Part shown: positions 23,564 through 24,753 of the stretch, one piece after another
Position numbering within the stretch: position 1 is the first letter of the stretch
Layout: every line of letters starts with the position of its first letter
Source of the DNA: Basidiobolus ranarum
Taxonomy: Eukaryota; Basidiobolomycota; Basidiobolomycetes; Basidiobolales
Assembly: GCA_040143965.1 (NCBI GenBank)
Contig: JASJQH010007023.1
Span: 1 to 24,753 of the forward strand
Length of the DNA stretch: 24,753 nucleotides
Reading direction: 5' to 3'
Position numbers and translations under genes: made by a program
Notes under the pieces: generated by a model
Databases searched by the model: none
The model's input: the letters and a program-made list of their open reading frames with translations, nothing else
What the model was told of the DNA's origin: nothing

Positions 23564-23911
23564 TGTTAAAGTATTTGGGAGCCTGTTGGAAGTGGTTTGG
23601 AGAATTAGAGGAATTGATGATTCTCACTTATTGATTTATTGAGTAAAAAGTTGACATTTATAGTTTTGTCCAGATGTAAACAAACTAATATGTAGAGTGT
23701 GTTAAGAAAGGTCCCAGGAATATGTGTGCCAAGTTTGGGGCTTCTAGCTCAAGTTTGAAAAATCTATATATCCAAGAACTTCTAAGTTGGTAAAAATATT
23801 CCAAGCAAATTCCAATTGAGAACAATTGATAATATCTTAGTGAATTATAAGAAAACTAAGTACTAAGTTATAGATGACTGTATAGGTGCTTAGGCAATGC
23901 TAATTTCAACA
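23564..23911 (-). repeat. Copia LTR, middle copy (shared)
   Basis: This 348 bp copy begins TGTTAAAG and ends TTTCAACA, giving the TG...CA ends of an LTR with TGTT/AACA terminal inverted bases. On the minus strand it is preceded by the polypurine tract GTTGAGGGAG (23912-23921), placed directly against the LTR as in copia elements. It is therefore the 3' LTR of the right element and also abuts the 5' side of the left remnant. Confidence 0.92.
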
Positions 23912-23921
23912 CTCCCTCAAC
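23912..23921 (-). promoter_or_regulatory. Polypurine tract of right copia element
   Basis: GTTGAGGGAG on the minus strand sits immediately 5' of the LTR start TGTTGAAATT, about 20 nt after the pol stop. This is the priming site for plus-strand DNA synthesis in Ty1/copia elements. The left copy has a weakened version, GTTGAGCAAGAG, next to its LTR. Confidence 0.75.
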
Positions 23922-23938
23922 CAAATAGTCATATAAAC

Positions 23939-24753
23939 TTATCCTAATAAAGGTCTAAATCTCTCAAATTTTTGTCTAGCTAATGGTTTGGTTAATATAT
24001 CAGCAATCATATCTTCTGTAGAACAATAAGTTAAGTCAATAAACTTATTCTCTATAGTCCCTCTAATGAAGTGATGCTTAATATCTATATGTTTGCTTCT
24101 ATTATGAAATGTGGGATTTTCAGCTAATTTGATACAACTTTGATTATCTTTAAATATTGTAGTTGGTGAATTTTGAGAATAACCCAAATCTGTTAAGAGT
24201 TTTCTTAACCATATTGCTTCTTTTGTTGCTTCACAGGCATCCATATATTCAGCTTCTGTTGTTGAAAGTGATGCAGTAGGTTGTTTCTTTGAATTCCAAA
24301 AAATAGCTCCATTACAACAAAGAAATAAGTATCCTGTTGTAGATCTCCTGTCTTCAATATCTCTTCCCCAATTTGCATTGGAATATCCCAACAGACCAAA
24401 GTTTGATCCAGAATATGTGTATTTTGAGCATAGATTCACAATACCTTTCAAATATCTGAAAATCCACTTAACTGCTATGATTTGATCAGATCCATAATTT
24501 TGAAGATATTGGCATATAACTCCCACAGAATATGCAATATCAGGCCATGTTCCAACCATGATATATATCAAACTACCAACCATAGGTTGATAAGGAAATT
24601 TATGGCTTTCATTTGTATCCAAAAAATCTGATTTGAGTCATTTTTGGTCAAGTTAAGATTTGTCTCCATTGGGATAGATACTGGATTACATTCTTCCATT
24701 TTAAACTTCTTTAGTATATCCAAGATATACTTAGACTGGGTTAAAGTTATTGT
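23939..24753 (-). pseudogene. Ty1/copia pol fragment (RT end and RNase H), runs off right edge
   Basis: The C-terminal part of a copia polyprotein. From the right edge it reads ITLTQSKYILDILKK and [12 protein letters not shown] (RT tail), then a one-base shift near 24625 in a T-run separates this frame from NESHKFPYQPMVGSLIY. RNase H is intact: [63 protein letters not shown], and the end MIADILTKPLARQKFERFR with the stop at 23939-23941. The downstream polypurine tract and LTR are in place. The rest of the element lies beyond the window. The frameshift makes this copy defective unless it is an assembly error in the homopolymer. Confidence 0.92.

Overview
The window looks like nuclear DNA of an AT-rich, intron-dense fungus. 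Genes are broken by many GT-AG introns of about 55-100 bp, often with CTAAC-type branch sites near the acceptor. The proteins match fungal or opisthokont families: Vps27, Oma1, Ies2, a Pho85-type cyclin and a Crz1-like zinc-finger factor. A MED23-type Mediator subunit is present. MED23 is not part of the yeast Mediator, so an early-diverging lineage is more likely than a typical ascomycete. This is inference; the species cannot be named from the sequence.

Layout from left to right. 1-2880 (minus) is most of a VPS27 (ESCRT-0) gene whose 3' end lies off the left edge. 3455-5463 (minus) is OMA1, a mitochondrial inner-membrane metalloprotease. 5980-11709 (minus) is a very large, intron-rich MED23 gene. 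11710-13090 is a divergent intergenic region with a perfect 3 x 34 bp tandem repeat and an 18 bp palindrome. 13091-13763 (plus) is a compact four-finger C2H2 protein. 13764-15394 has no recognisable gene. 15395-16489 (minus) is a Crz1-like three-finger transcription factor. 17109-18441 (minus) is IES2/INO80B of the INO80 chromatin remodeler. 18816-19531 (minus) is a Pcl-type cyclin. 19532-21940 has no confident gene, only unassigned open segments, a 15 bp minisatellite and pyrimidine-rich repeats. 21941-24753 is a degenerate Ty1/copia retrotransposon array in minus orientation: LTR, decayed RT/RNase H, LTR, then a second RT/RNase H that runs off the right edge.

The genes do not form a pathway. 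Several act in the nucleus (Mediator, INO80, two zinc-finger factors), one in endosomal sorting, one in mitochondrial quality control and one in cell-cycle or phosphate-type CDK control. All confident host genes except the four-finger protein are on the minus strand. I found no convincing novel multi-gene system. The best leads are the MED23 gene, the splice-phase anomaly and microexon in OMA1, the shared-LTR copia array, and unassigned coding-like segments at 19,930-21,060.
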